A stretch of DNA of 64,000 nucleotides from Pyruvatibacter sp. (GTDB lineage: Bacteria > Pseudomonadota > Alphaproteobacteria > CGMCC-115125). The notes under the pieces are model-generated. The model was not told the DNA's origin. It saw nothing but the letters and a program-made list of their open reading frames with translations, and did no database searches. The stretch is taken from positions 568,501 through 632,500 of the forward strand of contig NZ_JAVJSC010000003.1 of the NCBI RefSeq assembly GCF_040219635.1, written 5' to 3'. This document shows, piece after piece, positions 33,409 to 42,081 of the stretch; within the stretch, counting starts at the first letter, position 1, and each line of letters opens with the position of its first letter. The translations under genes and the position numbers were made by a program.

Positions 33409-34482
33409 ATGCCCCGTTCTATTTCACAGCAGGATGTCAGCTGGTTTCTAGACCTGCATGAGAAGAACCAACTTGATCTCGACCCTCCGTATCAAAGACG
33501 GAGCGTCTGGACACTTAGCGACAAGCGGTTTTTCATAGACACCATCCTGAATGACTATCCAGCGCCTCCCATCTTTCTACACAAGTCGCTAGACGAAGGC
33601 GGTAGGCCCACATATCACGTCGTTGATGGCAAGCAACGACTTACTACCATAATTGATTTTGTCGCCGGTAAAATCCGTATACCCGACGACTTTGGCGATA
33701 CCAGCTTGCAGAAGAAACGATGGAAAGACTTGCAGCGCGAAACTCGCGAAGCATTCTGGAACTATGTCCTTATCGTCGAGATGCTGCCAAGCGTTGACGA
33801 AGCTTCCGTAAGAGACACGTTTGAGCGAATTAACAGGAATTCGAGGAAACTCGAGCGACAAGAAATCCGCCACGCAAAGTTTGATGGTTGGCTGATAAAT
33901 TCCGTCGAAACCGAGGCCAACAGAGATGAGTGGAAAGAGTTCGGCATAGTAACAACGGCACGCGCTAAACGTATGTCAGACGTCCAATTCATTTCGGAAT
34001 TATATGCAGTTGTCCTCAAACGCAAACTGAACGGCTTCGATCAAGATTGGCTGGACAATCTTTACGCAGAATATGAGGACCCCCAAGAAGATCCTTTGTT
34101 CATCGAACAAAATTTCGCAGAGGTCTTCGAGAAAACAAAGAAAGTTGTTGGGGAAGTTTTAGAGCACTGCCCCGACATCAAGAACCACACCAAAGTACTG
34201 GTACATTTTTACACGCTTTGGGGGTTCTTGGTGCTGCACACCGACAAAAAATTTGATCCAAAGGTTTTTGCAGACAAGTACATCACTTTCATGAACAACG
34301 TGACAGAGGAGATAAAAGCAGCGGCATCCGACAACCCCAGCCCCACAGTGGATGAGGCAATCCGCATCTACGCAGCCAACTCACGCGGAGCGAGCACAGA
34401 TCATACCCCGCGCGCGGCACGTCTCAGTCAACTGGTAACCGCAATGGCAGGGATCCAAGGCGTCAACCATGAAGGTAGCTAA
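33409..34482 (+). CDS. DUF262 (ParB/GmrS-N-like) domain protein
   Basis: A 357-aa protein with the DUF262 signature: PPYQRRSVW (residues 26-34), VVDGKQRLTTI (71-81) and TFERINRNSRKLERQE (near 140). These residues form the ParB-like nucleotide-binding site seen in GmrSD-type modification-dependent systems and in BrxU. The usual DUF1524 HNH partner domain is missing, so it cannot be a full GmrSD. Its last 14 bp overlap the RelA/SpoT-fold gene, so the two products are made together. GAAGGA precedes the ATG. Confidence 0.82.
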   Translation: MPRSISQQDVSWFLDLHEKNQLDLDPPYQRRSVWTLSDKRFFIDTILNDYPAPPIFLHKSLDEGGRPTYHVVDGKQRLTTIIDFVAGKIRIPDDFGDTSLQKKRWKDLQRETREAFWNYVLIVEMLPSVDEASVRDTFERINRNSRKLERQEIRHAKFDGWLINSVETEANRDEWKEFGIVTTARAKRMSDVQFISELYAVVLKRKLNGFDQDWLDNLYAEYEDPQEDPLFIEQNFAEVFEKTKKVVGEVLEHCPDIKNHTKVLVHFYTLWGFLVLHTDKKFDPKVFADKYITFMNNVTEEIKAAASDNPSPTVDEAIRIYAANSRGASTDHTPRAARLSQLVTAMAGIQGVNHEGS

Positions 34483-35449
34483 TGGAATCCGCAACACGTT
34501 CCATGAACAACATCCGTTCTTCGAGCGCTTGGCGGAGGAGGTTGAAGGAAAGCTCGGTGGGCAGGTTGTTCAAAGAGGTTGGTTCTTCGTCCACAGACTT
34601 AAGGAACTAGAGAGTTTTGCGCTCAAAGTCGAAACGGGGCGCGTGGAGCATCCTGATCGCATGGATGACTTTTTTGCTTGCACAATTGTTGTTCCGACGG
34701 TCGCTCAGATCGATGACGCAGAGACCCTCGTTCGCTCGATTTACAAAGTAGTCGAGCGGCGCCCGAACGACAAAGATAGAACCCACAAGAAGGCATCGGA
34801 TTTTGTATTCGATGATCTGCGAATTTATTTGCAGCGACAACCTTCAGACACGGGGCGGAACGCCGACCTAGATGAGTTGGTGTTCGAGGTACAAATCAAA
34901 ACTATCTTGCAACATGCTTGGAGCATCGCTTCACATGATCTGATCTACAAGACAGACGCCATTAGTTGGTCGAAAGAGCGTATCGCGTTTCAGGTCAAAG
35001 CGATGCTTGAACATGCAGAAATAGCCATTGCGGAAGCTGAGCAATTGGCAAAGTCGTCAGTGATGTTGGTGAGTGACCAAAATACTGAAGATACTTTAAC
35101 TGTCGTCACCGCCCTTCGCTCGTTTTGGGATGCAGAGCGCCTGCCGACAGACATCAAACGGCTTGCCGAGAACGTAAGGGGAGTGCTCGAAGCCTGTGAA
35201 CTACAACCTAAAGCTTTGCCAGACCTTCTAGAGGATGAGCGCAACCGCATTGGCTTTATCCCGAAAGACCTCGCTCCATACGCTTTTTTTGTACAGGCAC
35301 TCGCCCATGCCAAGTCACTCGATCTGGAAAAGAAACTGAACAGCCACAAGAATAGGCGCATCAAGATTTTTGTGCATGACGATATGGAGCTACCAACCTG
35401 GATGAAAGACGACCACAAGCGGATTGTTCGCCTAAAGAAGAATACTTAA
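34469..35449 (+). CDS. RelA/SpoT-fold nucleotidyltransferase-like protein
   Basis: A 326-aa protein with a (p)ppGpp-synthetase fold at residues about 30-165: a basic RLKELESFALKVE helix, the DDFFACTIVV strand (66-75) and EVQIKTILQHAWSIASHDL (140-158), the family's strongest signature. The segment that normally reads GYRSLH is replaced by DFVFDDLRIYL (111-121), so the base-stacking Tyr and the His are absent. The C-terminal 160 residues are helical and unrecognised. Translation is coupled to the DUF262 gene. Known toxic small synthetases pyrophosphorylate nucleotides or tRNA ends; activity here is open. Confidence 0.75.
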   Translation: MKVANGIRNTFHEQHPFFERLAEEVEGKLGGQVVQRGWFFVHRLKELESFALKVETGRVEHPDRMDDFFACTIVVPTVAQIDDAETLVRSIYKVVERRPNDKDRTHKKASDFVFDDLRIYLQRQPSDTGRNADLDELVFEVQIKTILQHAWSIASHDLIYKTDAISWSKERIAFQVKAMLEHAEIAIAEAEQLAKSSVMLVSDQNTEDTLTVVTALRSFWDAERLPTDIKRLAENVRGVLEACELQPKALPDLLEDERNRIGFIPKDLAPYAFFVQALAHAKSLDLEKKLNSHKNRRIKIFVHDDMELPTWMKDDHKRIVRLKKNT

Positions 35450-35647
35450 GCTGACAGCAAACGCGCACAGCCTCATACGCACTAGCGCCCCACTGTATTC
35501 CTCTAAAGAGTTGGGTGCAGAGCTGCAGACCGGGACACTCTCAGCCGTTCATGTAACCCACGCGTAACCGAAGGGCGCATGGGAGCCCCAAACGCCCGCA
35601 AGTTGAGCAAATGAAATTGGCGGAAAAGCACCACTCTAAGCGCTAAG

Positions 35648-35700
35648 AAATTGGAGCGGGCGATGAGATTCGAACTCACGACCCCAACCTTGGCAAGGTT
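35648..35700 (-). repeat. attR-type direct repeat inside the intact tRNA-Gly gene
   Basis: This is the right-hand copy of the 53-bp repeat at 15741-15793. It covers the 3' part of the functional tRNA plus 4 bp beyond CCA, so integration restored the tRNA sequence. Confidence 0.9.
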
Positions 35701-35726
35701 GTGCTCTACCCCTGAGCTACGCCCGC
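35652..35726 (-). tRNA. tRNA-Gly (anticodon GCC)
   Basis: A 75-nt gene with encoded CCA. The acceptor strands GCGGGCG and CGCCCGC pair fully. The D-arm GCTC...GAGC, anticodon arm CAACC-TTGCCAA-GGTTG (anticodon GCC), and T-loop TTCGAAT are all intact. It is the integration target of the island. Confidence 0.95.
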
Positions 35727-36029
35727 TCTGACGTGGCCTGCATGTCGCAGGCCGGGCGGGCCTGTGTGCCCACCCCCAAGGGAGCGGTGTTATTGCGCAA
35801 GAAATGTATGATTGCAAGAGGCTAGATGGCCCCCGCAATGGTGATGCCCACACCGAGCGCACCCCTCTTGAACTCCCTCGTTAGGTGCATACCGGGAGAT
35901 GTTCACGCCCGGCCCCTCTGCATATGTGCAACCGCCCCGTGCTATAGTGGGCAAAAGCCCCCCTCACCCCATATTGGGTGGTGCGGCGGAGCTCCAACAG
36001 CAAAACAAGAGCGCACGCAGGAGAACATG
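35727..36029. other. Gap upstream of tRNA-Gly and thioredoxin gene
   Basis: About 300 bp with the divergent promoters of the tRNA and the thioredoxin gene. The plus frame of the thioredoxin gene is open back to 35826, but that part lacks family similarity. Nothing else is visible. Confidence 0.4.
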
Positions 36030-36977
36030 ATGAGCGATATTTCAGGCATCGGCAGCCCGCCCGACGACGCACCCAAAGTCCAGGCCCCTGGCGGCGCTGC
36101 AGACCTCATCAAGGATGCCACCACCCAGACATTTGCCACCGATGTGCTGGATGCCAGCGCGCATACCCCCATCATAGTCGATTTCTGGGCCCCGTGGTGC
36201 GGTCCCTGCAAGCAATTGACGCCGATACTTGAAAAAGTCGTGCAGCAGGCCGGCGGCGCCGTGCGCCTGGTGAAAATGAACATTGACGACCACCCCGAGG
36301 TCGCCCAGCAACTTCGTGTGCAGTCCATTCCCGCCGTGTTTGCGTTCAAGAACGGCCAGCCGGTGGATGGCTTCATGGGCGCGCTGCCTGAAAGCCAGAT
36401 CAAGCGCTTCGTCGAAGCGCTGGCGGGCGGTGCCCTTGAGCCCACCCAGAGCGAACAGATGCTGGAAGCCGCCGCACAGGCGCTGGACGCTGGCGACATC
36501 GGCACCGCCGCACAGGCATTTGCCGCCGTCCTGCAGGAAGAGCGCGAGAACCCAAAGGCCATCGCCGGACTGGCGCGCTGCTATATCGCATCCGGCGATC
36601 ACGACCGTGCCGGCGAGGTGCTGGGTCTGGCGCAGGGCAACGCAGCCAACGATCCTGATATTGCCGGTGCCCGCGCGGCGCTTGAGCTGGCCCAGGCAGG
36701 CCCTGCCACGCCGGAAATCGACCTCGCCCCTCTGCACGCCAAGCTCGAGGCTGATCCCAACGACCATGCAACCCGTCTGGAGCTTGCCGTGGCGCTCAAT
36801 GCCGTTGGCGACCGCAGTGCCGCAACCGACCAGCTAATTGAAAGCGTCCGCCGTGACCGGGCATGGAACGATGAGGCCGCCCGCGCGCAGTTGCTGCAGT
36901 TCTTTGAGGCGTGGGGCCCAATGGATGAGGCCACTCAGACGGGCCGCCGCAAACTCTCCTCTGTTTTGTTTTCCTAG
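36030..36977 (+). CDS. Thioredoxin-TPR protein (CnoX/YbbN-like chaperedoxin)
   Basis: A 315-aa cytosolic protein: thioredoxin domain at residues about 30-135 with an intact WCGPC site (Cys57, Cys60), then TPR-like helical repeats to the end. This is the architecture of CnoX (YbbN), which protects proteins from oxidative aggregation and hands them to chaperones. Unlike E. coli YbbN (SxxC), both cysteines are present, so disulfide reduction is possible. AGGAG lies 6 nt before the ATG at 36030. It heads a plus-strand run with the LON-domain, UPF0434 and DUF971 genes. Confidence 0.88.
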   Translation: MSDISGIGSPPDDAPKVQAPGGAADLIKDATTQTFATDVLDASAHTPIIVDFWAPWCGPCKQLTPILEKVVQQAGGAVRLVKMNIDDHPEVAQQLRVQSIPAVFAFKNGQPVDGFMGALPESQIKRFVEALAGGALEPTQSEQMLEAAAQALDAGDIGTAAQAFAAVLQEERENPKAIAGLARCYIASGDHDRAGEVLGLAQGNAANDPDIAGARAALELAQAGPATPEIDLAPLHAKLEADPNDHATRLELAVALNAVGDRSAATDQLIESVRRDRAWNDEAARAQLLQFFEAWGPMDEATQTGRRKLSSVLFS

Positions 36978-37009
36978 ACCTTCATCTACGCCCGCCACAG
37001 AAAGCCGCT

Positions 37010-37693
37010 ATGACCTCGCGCTATCAGTCGATCAAAGACCTTCCGGCCAAGCTCCCCATCTTCCCGTTGGGGGGTGCATTGTTGTTGCCGCGCGGGATTT
37101 TGCCGCTCAATATTTTCGAGCAGCGCTATCTGGCGATGGTGGATGCAGCATTGCGTTCCGGCAACCGGATGATCGGCATGATCCAGCCCAAGGGCAACGA
37201 TGCCGGCTTTGGTCAGTCAGATGCCAAAGCACGCCCTGCAATCCATCAGGTGGGATGCGTCGGCCGCATCACCGGCTTCAATGAAACAGAAGACGGGCGC
37301 ATCCTGATGACGCTCACCGGGATATGCCGGTTCAAGGTCGCGCAGGAACTGGACGCCATGACGCCGTACCGGCAGGTCACCGCAGACTATGCGCCGTTTC
37401 ATGGTGACCTTGCCGCAGGCGACGGCGAAGACGATGTGAACCGCAAGGGCCTGCTGGATATTCTCAGGCGCTATCTTGAATCCAACGGGATGCAGGCCGA
37501 CTGGGACGCCATTGAGCGCTCCTCCAACGAGGCTCTGGTGAACTCCCTCTCCATGATTTCGCCGTTTGGTCCGCAGGAAAAGCAGGCGATGCTTGAAGCG
37601 CCAACGCTGGAGCAGCGCAACCAGATTTTGATTGCCCTTGCCGAGATGGCGCTGGCGCAAACCCAGGCTGATGATGATACAACGCTGCAATAG
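37010..37693 (+). CDS. LON peptidase substrate-binding domain protein
   Basis: A 227-aa stand-alone Lon N-terminal (PUA-like) domain protein: LPIFPLGGALLLPRGILPLNIFEQRYL at the start is the family signature, and no AAA or protease part follows. Such proteins are widespread in alphaproteobacteria, usually beside thioredoxin and UPF0434 genes as here; the role is presumed to be protein-quality control but is not established. It begins 33 bp after the thioredoxin gene. Confidence 0.88.
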   Translation: MTSRYQSIKDLPAKLPIFPLGGALLLPRGILPLNIFEQRYLAMVDAALRSGNRMIGMIQPKGNDAGFGQSDAKARPAIHQVGCVGRITGFNETEDGRILMTLTGICRFKVAQELDAMTPYRQVTADYAPFHGDLAAGDGEDDVNRKGLLDILRRYLESNGMQADWDAIERSSNEALVNSLSMISPFGPQEKQAMLEAPTLEQRNQILIALAEMALAQTQADDDTTLQ

Positions 37694-37726
37694 CAGCACC
37701 TTGAAGACGACACAGGACACAGTGCC

Positions 37727-37978
37727 ATGAGCGACGCCAAATCACCTGACGCCATTCCCGGTGCCGACAGCACACTGCGCGCTGCCGCAGGCGAGGTGGA
37801 CCCCAAGCTGCTGGAGATCCTTGTGTGCCCTGTGACCCGCGACACGCTGCACTATGACCGCGACAAACAGGAACTGGTCAGCAGGAGCGCCCGCCTCGCC
37901 TACCCGATCCGCGACGGCATTCCCATCATGCTGCCCGAAGAAGCCCGCTCCCTTGATGATGCGCCGACAGGTGCCTGA
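37727..37978 (+). CDS. Trm112/UPF0434 family small protein
   Basis: An 83-aa protein with the conserved core LLEILVCPVTRDTLHYD and LAYPIRDGIPIMLPEEAR. It is similar to the Trm112 fold, which activates methyltransferases in eukaryotes; only one cysteine of the zinc site is left, as in many bacterial members. It lies 34 bp after the LON-domain gene and 4 bp before the DUF971 gene, clearly one operon. Confidence 0.9.
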   Translation: MSDAKSPDAIPGADSTLRAAAGEVDPKLLEILVCPVTRDTLHYDRDKQELVSRSARLAYPIRDGIPIMLPEEARSLDDAPTGA

Positions 37979-37982
37979 ACCG

Positions 37983-38369
37983 ATGAGCACCACCAAAGCC
38001 GCCGCCGCAACAACCGCTCGCCCCTGGCCGACAGAACTGCGGCTCAAAAAAAGCGAGCGCGTTCTGGAGGTCGATTTTGACGACGGCAACACATTTGCCA
38101 TCAGTGCCGAGTTGCTGCGCGTCGAAAGCCCGTCCGCCGAAGTACAGGGCCACGGCTCAGGCCAGAAAAAAACCGTGCCCGGCAAGCGCGCCGTTGCCAT
38201 TGAAAAGGTGGAACCTGTCGGCACCTACGCCGTGCGCCTGATCTTCTCCGACAGCCACGACTCAGGCCTGTTCACCTGGGACTACCTGCACGAGCTTGGC
38301 CGCGATGCCGACGCCAAAATGGATGCCTACCTCAGCGCTCTCGACGAAAAAGGCTTGAGCCGCGACTAG
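37983..38369 (+). CDS. DUF971 (gamma-butyrobetaine hydroxylase N-terminal-like) protein
   Basis: A 128-aa protein of the DUF971 group: PTELRLKKSERVLEVDFDDG, FAISAELLRVESPSAEVQGH and the IFSDSHDSGLFTWDYLHEL ending. Members bind zinc or appear beside Fe-S assembly proteins; the function is not settled. The ATG at 37983 gives the family start, 4 bp after the UPF0434 stop. Confidence 0.88.
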   Translation: MSTTKAAAATTARPWPTELRLKKSERVLEVDFDDGNTFAISAELLRVESPSAEVQGHGSGQKKTVPGKRAVAIEKVEPVGTYAVRLIFSDSHDSGLFTWDYLHELGRDADAKMDAYLSALDEKGLSRD

Positions 38370-38408
38370 GGTGGCCCGACACTCGTGTCCAGCCATTTGG
38401 AGGGACAC

Positions 38409-38861
38409 ATGCTTAGCCGTTTCAAAATCCCGCTCATCGCACTTGCTGCATTCGCCATCGGCCAACTGGGACCGCTAACATGGGTGTTCTGGCAGGCCGC
38501 TGAATGGCGGCTCCCGCAGATCAAGGCGGAGAGCCTTGCCGAACCAAGTCCGTTTGAAACGATGTCAGAAGACGTCTGGATCGCGCAGACGCAGAACGCA
38601 TTCGCGATTGAAGTGAAGAAAGAGAAGTTGGCCCCGGTCCATCTTCTGGTCATTTCAAAACAACGCTACGAGACGATACTCGACGTTCCGGCTGATATCC
38701 GTGGTGAGATGCTCAATTTTGCAGTCGAGCTTGCGCGCGCCCAAGGCGTTGCAGATAGCGGATTTCGTCTGACCACCAACACCAATCCGCAAGGGGCTCA
38801 AACGGTTTATCACGTTCATATTCATGTCATTGGCGGGCGCCAGATGGGGTGGCTTGGATAG
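38409..38861 (+). CDS. HIT-domain protein with N-terminal membrane anchor
   Basis: A 150-aa protein: one hydrophobic segment at residues about 6-30, then a histidine-triad domain ending in VYHVHIHVIGGRQMGW, where the three His of HxHxH form the nucleotide-phosphate site. HIT proteins hydrolyse nucleotide phosphoramidates or dinucleotides. The membrane anchor is unusual, since most HIT proteins are about 115-140 aa and soluble. GGAGG precedes the ATG at 38409. Confidence 0.85.
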   Translation: MLSRFKIPLIALAAFAIGQLGPLTWVFWQAAEWRLPQIKAESLAEPSPFETMSEDVWIAQTQNAFAIEVKKEKLAPVHLLVISKQRYETILDVPADIRGEMLNFAVELARAQGVADSGFRLTTNTNPQGAQTVYHVHIHVIGGRQMGWLG

Positions 38862-38923
38862 CACAGTTGTGCTGGCTCCCCGCCATCCCCATATCTGCGA
38901 CACACGCGGGAGAGGGACAGACA

Positions 38924-39295
38924 ATGACGCTGATAACAGACAACATATTCTGGATACTGATTGTTTCAGGCGCACTCACGTCAACCATGCTGTTGGCAGC
39001 CGTAGCCCCACGCCCTGTATTTCAGCAGTTTTTTGGCAACCCGCTGGAAGGGCCGCTTGGCAACGCCATCATGCGCAACTGGGGCCTGATCGTCGGCATG
39101 TCCGGCCTGTTGCTCATCTACTCAGCATTTGACGAAACCATCCGTACACCAATCATGCTGTTTTCCATTATCGGAAAGCTGTTCTTTGTGGGCCTGGTGT
39201 TCGCAGCCGGCGGTAGTCTCAGGGCGGCCCGCGGTGGTGCACTCATTGACCTTGTGATTTGCGCACTGTTCGTTGCCTATCTCATTGGCACCTGA
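38924..39295 (+). CDS. Small integral membrane protein
   Basis: A 123-aa protein with four likely membrane helices (about residues 7-26, 47-64, 75-94 and 102-120). No family recognised. GAGGGAC precedes the ATG, and it lies 62 bp after the HIT gene on the same strand. The next gene is convergent. Confidence 0.7.
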   Translation: MTLITDNIFWILIVSGALTSTMLLAAVAPRPVFQQFFGNPLEGPLGNAIMRNWGLIVGMSGLLLIYSAFDETIRTPIMLFSIIGKLFFVGLVFAAGGSLRAARGGALIDLVICALFVAYLIGT

Positions 39296-39309
39296 CAAAA
39301 CGCCAGCGG

Positions 39310-40554
39310 CTAGCCGCGCATCAGCCTCGGCAACTCGCCAACGGCACCGGCCGCCTGCCGCATGAACAGGCGGCGCGCAGGGCCGAAACGGTTGACGAGA
39401 TCAAGCCCGATGTCGCGGGCAAACCGCAGCAGCGCGATGTCGTTTGAGAACAGGCGGTTGAGGCCGTCTGTCATGGCGGCAAGTGCTGTGCTGTCAAACC
39501 GCCGCCAGCGCTGGTAGCGGTCCAGCACCGTCAGTGCGCCAATGTCCAGGCCCACGTCACGAGCCTCTACCAGCACATCAACCAGCGCCGCTACATCGCG
39601 CACACCCAGGTTGTAACCCTGCCCTGCGAGCGGATGAATGGCGTGCGCGGCATCCCCCACCAGCGCAAGGCGCGGACGCACATATTCACGCGCCAGTTGC
39701 AGCGACAACGGATAAGACCAGCGCGGACCTTCAGGCCGGCACGCGCCAAGATAACTGCCGAACCTGTCCTGTGCTTCTGCCGCAAAGGCTGCGTCATCCA
39801 GCGCCATCAAATCGGCAGCGACGGATTTTTTTTCGGTCCACACAAGCGACGAGCGGTTGCCGGTCATCGGCAGAACCGCAAACGGCCCGCCGGGCAAAAA
39901 ATATTCCTGCGCCACACCTTCATGCGGCAGGTCGTGCGTCATGGTGGTGACAATGCCGGCCTGATCGTATCCCCAGCCGACGGTTCTGATACCTGCCTGT
40001 TCGCGCACCGGGCTGCCACGCCCGTCTGCCGCCACACACAAAGCTGCACGCACCGCCGATCCGTCATCAAGTGACACATCCACATGCCCGGGGTGATAAG
40101 CGACATTCTGAACGCGGGCGGGCGCAATCAGCGTGATTGCATCACACGCTGCAACCGCATCCAGCAGCGCTTCGCGCAGGTGGCGGTTTTCAACAAAGTG
40201 GCCCAGCGGCGCACTGCCGGTTTCATCGGCGATTTCAGCCGCGGCAAAATGCAGAAACATCGGCGACGCTCCTTCGCGCACCTTACCGTCAGTCACCAGA
40301 ATGTCGTTGATCGGTTGCTCGCGGCCTTGAAGGCGGTGGGCGATGCCGAGCGCCTCAAACAGCCGCCATGACGCATAGGCAATGGATGAGTTACGGCCAT
40401 CATAGGCCGCACCCACCACCGTCCTGGGGTCCTGCGCATCCACCACAACCACACGAAACGGCGCCCCTGCCCGACCACTCGCAAGCGCCAGTGCAGCGGT
40501 CAGCCCCACAAGGCCGCCACCGGCAATGACAATATCTGTTTCCTGCATGTTCAT
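39310..40554 (-). CDS. UbiH/UbiF/COQ6-family FAD monooxygenase
   Basis: A 414-aa flavoprotein expected to hydroxylate the ring of ubiquinone precursors. N-terminal FAD motif IVIAGGGLVGLTAALALA, the DG motif CVAADGRGS, and the C-terminal GDAAHAIHPLAGQGYNLGVRD, which is diagnostic for the UbiH/COQ6 group. Which ring position it acts on cannot be told. The ATG at 40554 was chosen for the family start; the frame extends further upstream without similarity. It is divergent from the amidase gene. Confidence 0.9.
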   Translation of the reverse strand: MNMQETDIVIAGGGLVGLTAALALASGRAGAPFRVVVVDAQDPRTVVGAAYDGRNSSIAYASWRLFEALGIAHRLQGREQPINDILVTDGKVREGASPMFLHFAAAEIADETGSAPLGHFVENRHLREALLDAVAACDAITLIAPARVQNVAYHPGHVDVSLDDGSAVRAALCVAADGRGSPVREQAGIRTVGWGYDQAGIVTTMTHDLPHEGVAQEYFLPGGPFAVLPMTGNRSSLVWTEKKSVAADLMALDDAAFAAEAQDRFGSYLGACRPEGPRWSYPLSLQLAREYVRPRLALVGDAAHAIHPLAGQGYNLGVRDVAALVDVLVEARDVGLDIGALTVLDRYQRWRRFDSTALAAMTDGLNRLFSNDIALLRFARDIGLDLVNRFGPARRLFMRQAAGAVGELPRLMRG

Positions 40555-40651
40555 AGGGGCAAGGTGGCTCACCGCCTGCAGATCAGCAAGCCCTGGCAGC
40601 ACTGCACGGCAAACCGTGGCGAAATGTCCCGCACCAGCATACGCTGCCCAC

Positions 40652-42010
40652 ATGACATCTCCCGCGCCGCTTACAGCCCTGGAAATTGGCAAAGCCATTT
40701 CCGACGGAACCATTGATCCACGCGATTTGCTGGAAGGCTATGCCGCCCGCATTGCCGAACGCGATGCAGAGGCGCGCATTTTTTACCGCACGACCTTGCC
40801 GCGCGCCCGCGCCGAGGCAAAGGCGGCCCGTGAACGTGCGCGGGCAGGCCTTGGGCGCTCTCCCCTCGATGGTGTGCCGCTTTCGTGGAAAGACCTGTTT
40901 GACAGCGCGGGCACACAAACACCTGCGGGATCAAAGATGCTGGCCGGTCGTGTGCCCCGGCACGACGCTGCGGCGTTGGCCCGGCTTACGGCAGCAGGCA
41001 CGGTCTGCATCGGCAAAACAGCAATGACGGAACTCGCGTTTTCCGGTCTTGGCATAAACCCGGTTTACGGAACACCGGCCAATGCGTGGGACGCCGGAAC
41101 TGAGCGTGTGCCCGGCGGCTCGTCTTCGGGTGCTGCCGTCAGCCTCGCGCACGATATGTGTGCAGCGGCAATCGGCACCGACACCGGCGGCTCGGTGCGC
41201 ATTCCCGCATCATGGAACGGCCTTGTTGGATTCAAACCAAATCATGGCAGCATATCAACGCGGGGTGTTGTGCCTCTTTGTCTGTCGCTGGACACTGTCG
41301 GCCCGCTGACCCGCTGTGTGTCAGATGCAGCAGCATTGTTTGCGCTGATGGCAGGTACGCGCGCACCAGTGCTGGAAGATGAGACGCTCCGGGGGCGGAG
41401 CATCATTGTGCCTGATGAGCTCGTGTTTGATGATGCAGATGCCGGCATTGCGCAGGCTGTGGAAGCTGCGCTCGACACCATTGAAAAGTCAGGCGCCCAC
41501 GTGCGCCGCGAGGCTGCTGACCCCATAAGCCGAATGAATACACTGACATGGGACAGCGGCATTTCGCTTGCCGCCGTTGAAGCCTGGGGGCATTGGGGTG
41601 ACACGATCAAGCGGCACGGCGCACTGATGTATCCGCCCGTCCGCGCCCGATTTGAGGGTGGCGCAAAACCATCCGCGCAGGACGTATGGAGGCTTATGAT
41701 CGAACGCAACCACCAGCGTTCCGCCCTCAGTGCGCAGTTGGCAGCGGTGGATGCCATTGCCATGCCGACCATCCCCATTGATCCACCGTCCATCGCAGCC
41801 CTTGCAGATGGTGGCCCTGACTATGACCGTGCCAACCGGCTGGCGCTGCGTAACACAACCTTGGCCAATCAACTGGACATGTGCGCCATAACGCTTCCCG
41901 TGGGCACCAGCGCGGCGGGCTTGCCGGTTGGCCTGATGCTGATGGCTCCAAGGGGCCGTGACGTGCGGTTGTTGCGCCTCGCCCACGCCGTGGAGAGGGC
42001 GCTGGCTTGA
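40652..42010 (+). CDS. Amidase signature family protein
   Basis: A 452-aa amidase. The signature GGSSSGAAVSLA, then IGTDTGGSVRIPASWNGLVGFKP, holds the cis-Ser/Ser nucleophile of the Ser-Ser-Lys triad, and the Lys is in WKDLFD (near residue 75). The family includes GatA, but no GatB or GatC is near, so an amide or acylurea hydrolase is more likely; the substrate is unknown. The start at 40652 fits the family and leaves 97 bp to the divergent ubiH-type gene. Confidence 0.88.
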   Translation: MTSPAPLTALEIGKAISDGTIDPRDLLEGYAARIAERDAEARIFYRTTLPRARAEAKAARERARAGLGRSPLDGVPLSWKDLFDSAGTQTPAGSKMLAGRVPRHDAAALARLTAAGTVCIGKTAMTELAFSGLGINPVYGTPANAWDAGTERVPGGSSSGAAVSLAHDMCAAAIGTDTGGSVRIPASWNGLVGFKPNHGSISTRGVVPLCLSLDTVGPLTRCVSDAAALFALMAGTRAPVLEDETLRGRSIIVPDELVFDDADAGIAQAVEAALDTIEKSGAHVRREAADPISRMNTLTWDSGISLAAVEAWGHWGDTIKRHGALMYPPVRARFEGGAKPSAQDVWRLMIERNHQRSALSAQLAAVDAIAMPTIPIDPPSIAALADGGPDYDRANRLALRNTTLANQLDMCAITLPVGTSAAGLPVGLMLMAPRGRDVRLLRLAHAVERALA

Positions 42011-42028
42011 AGACGCGGCCATAAAAAA

Positions 42029-42053
42029 CGGGTGCCGGAAAAACCGGCACCCG
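42029..42053. terminator. Bidirectional terminator between amidase and PQQ dehydrogenase genes
   Basis: A perfect 10-bp stem CGGGTGCCGG / CCGGCACCCG with an AAAAA loop. CTCTTTTTAT follows on the plus strand, and an A-rich run precedes it, giving T's on the minus strand. It separates two convergent genes. Confidence 0.9.
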
Positions 42054-42081
42054 CTCTTTTTATCCGTAGGCAGACTAAAGC

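Larger units (their letters stand above)
15741..35700. mobile_element. 20-kb composite genomic island integrated at tRNA-Gly(GCC)
   Basis: The segment is bounded by a perfect 53-bp direct repeat (15741-15793 and 35648-35700). The right copy is the 3' part of an intact tRNA-Gly, and the left copy is an isolated fragment. Inside are a tyrosine integrase, an excisionase-like HTH gene, a primase-helicase and about fifteen cargo genes dominated by nucleases, a restriction-modification pair and other defence-type proteins. No capsid, terminase or conjugation genes are seen, which favours a phage-satellite-like or mobilisable island over a prophage or ICE. A second integrase remnant indicates at least two acquisition events. 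Confidence 0.85.

Noticed and set aside
15741..35700. Intact prophage
   Set aside because: No capsid, portal, terminase, tail or lysis genes are present in the interval; the gene set fits a satellite or integrative island.
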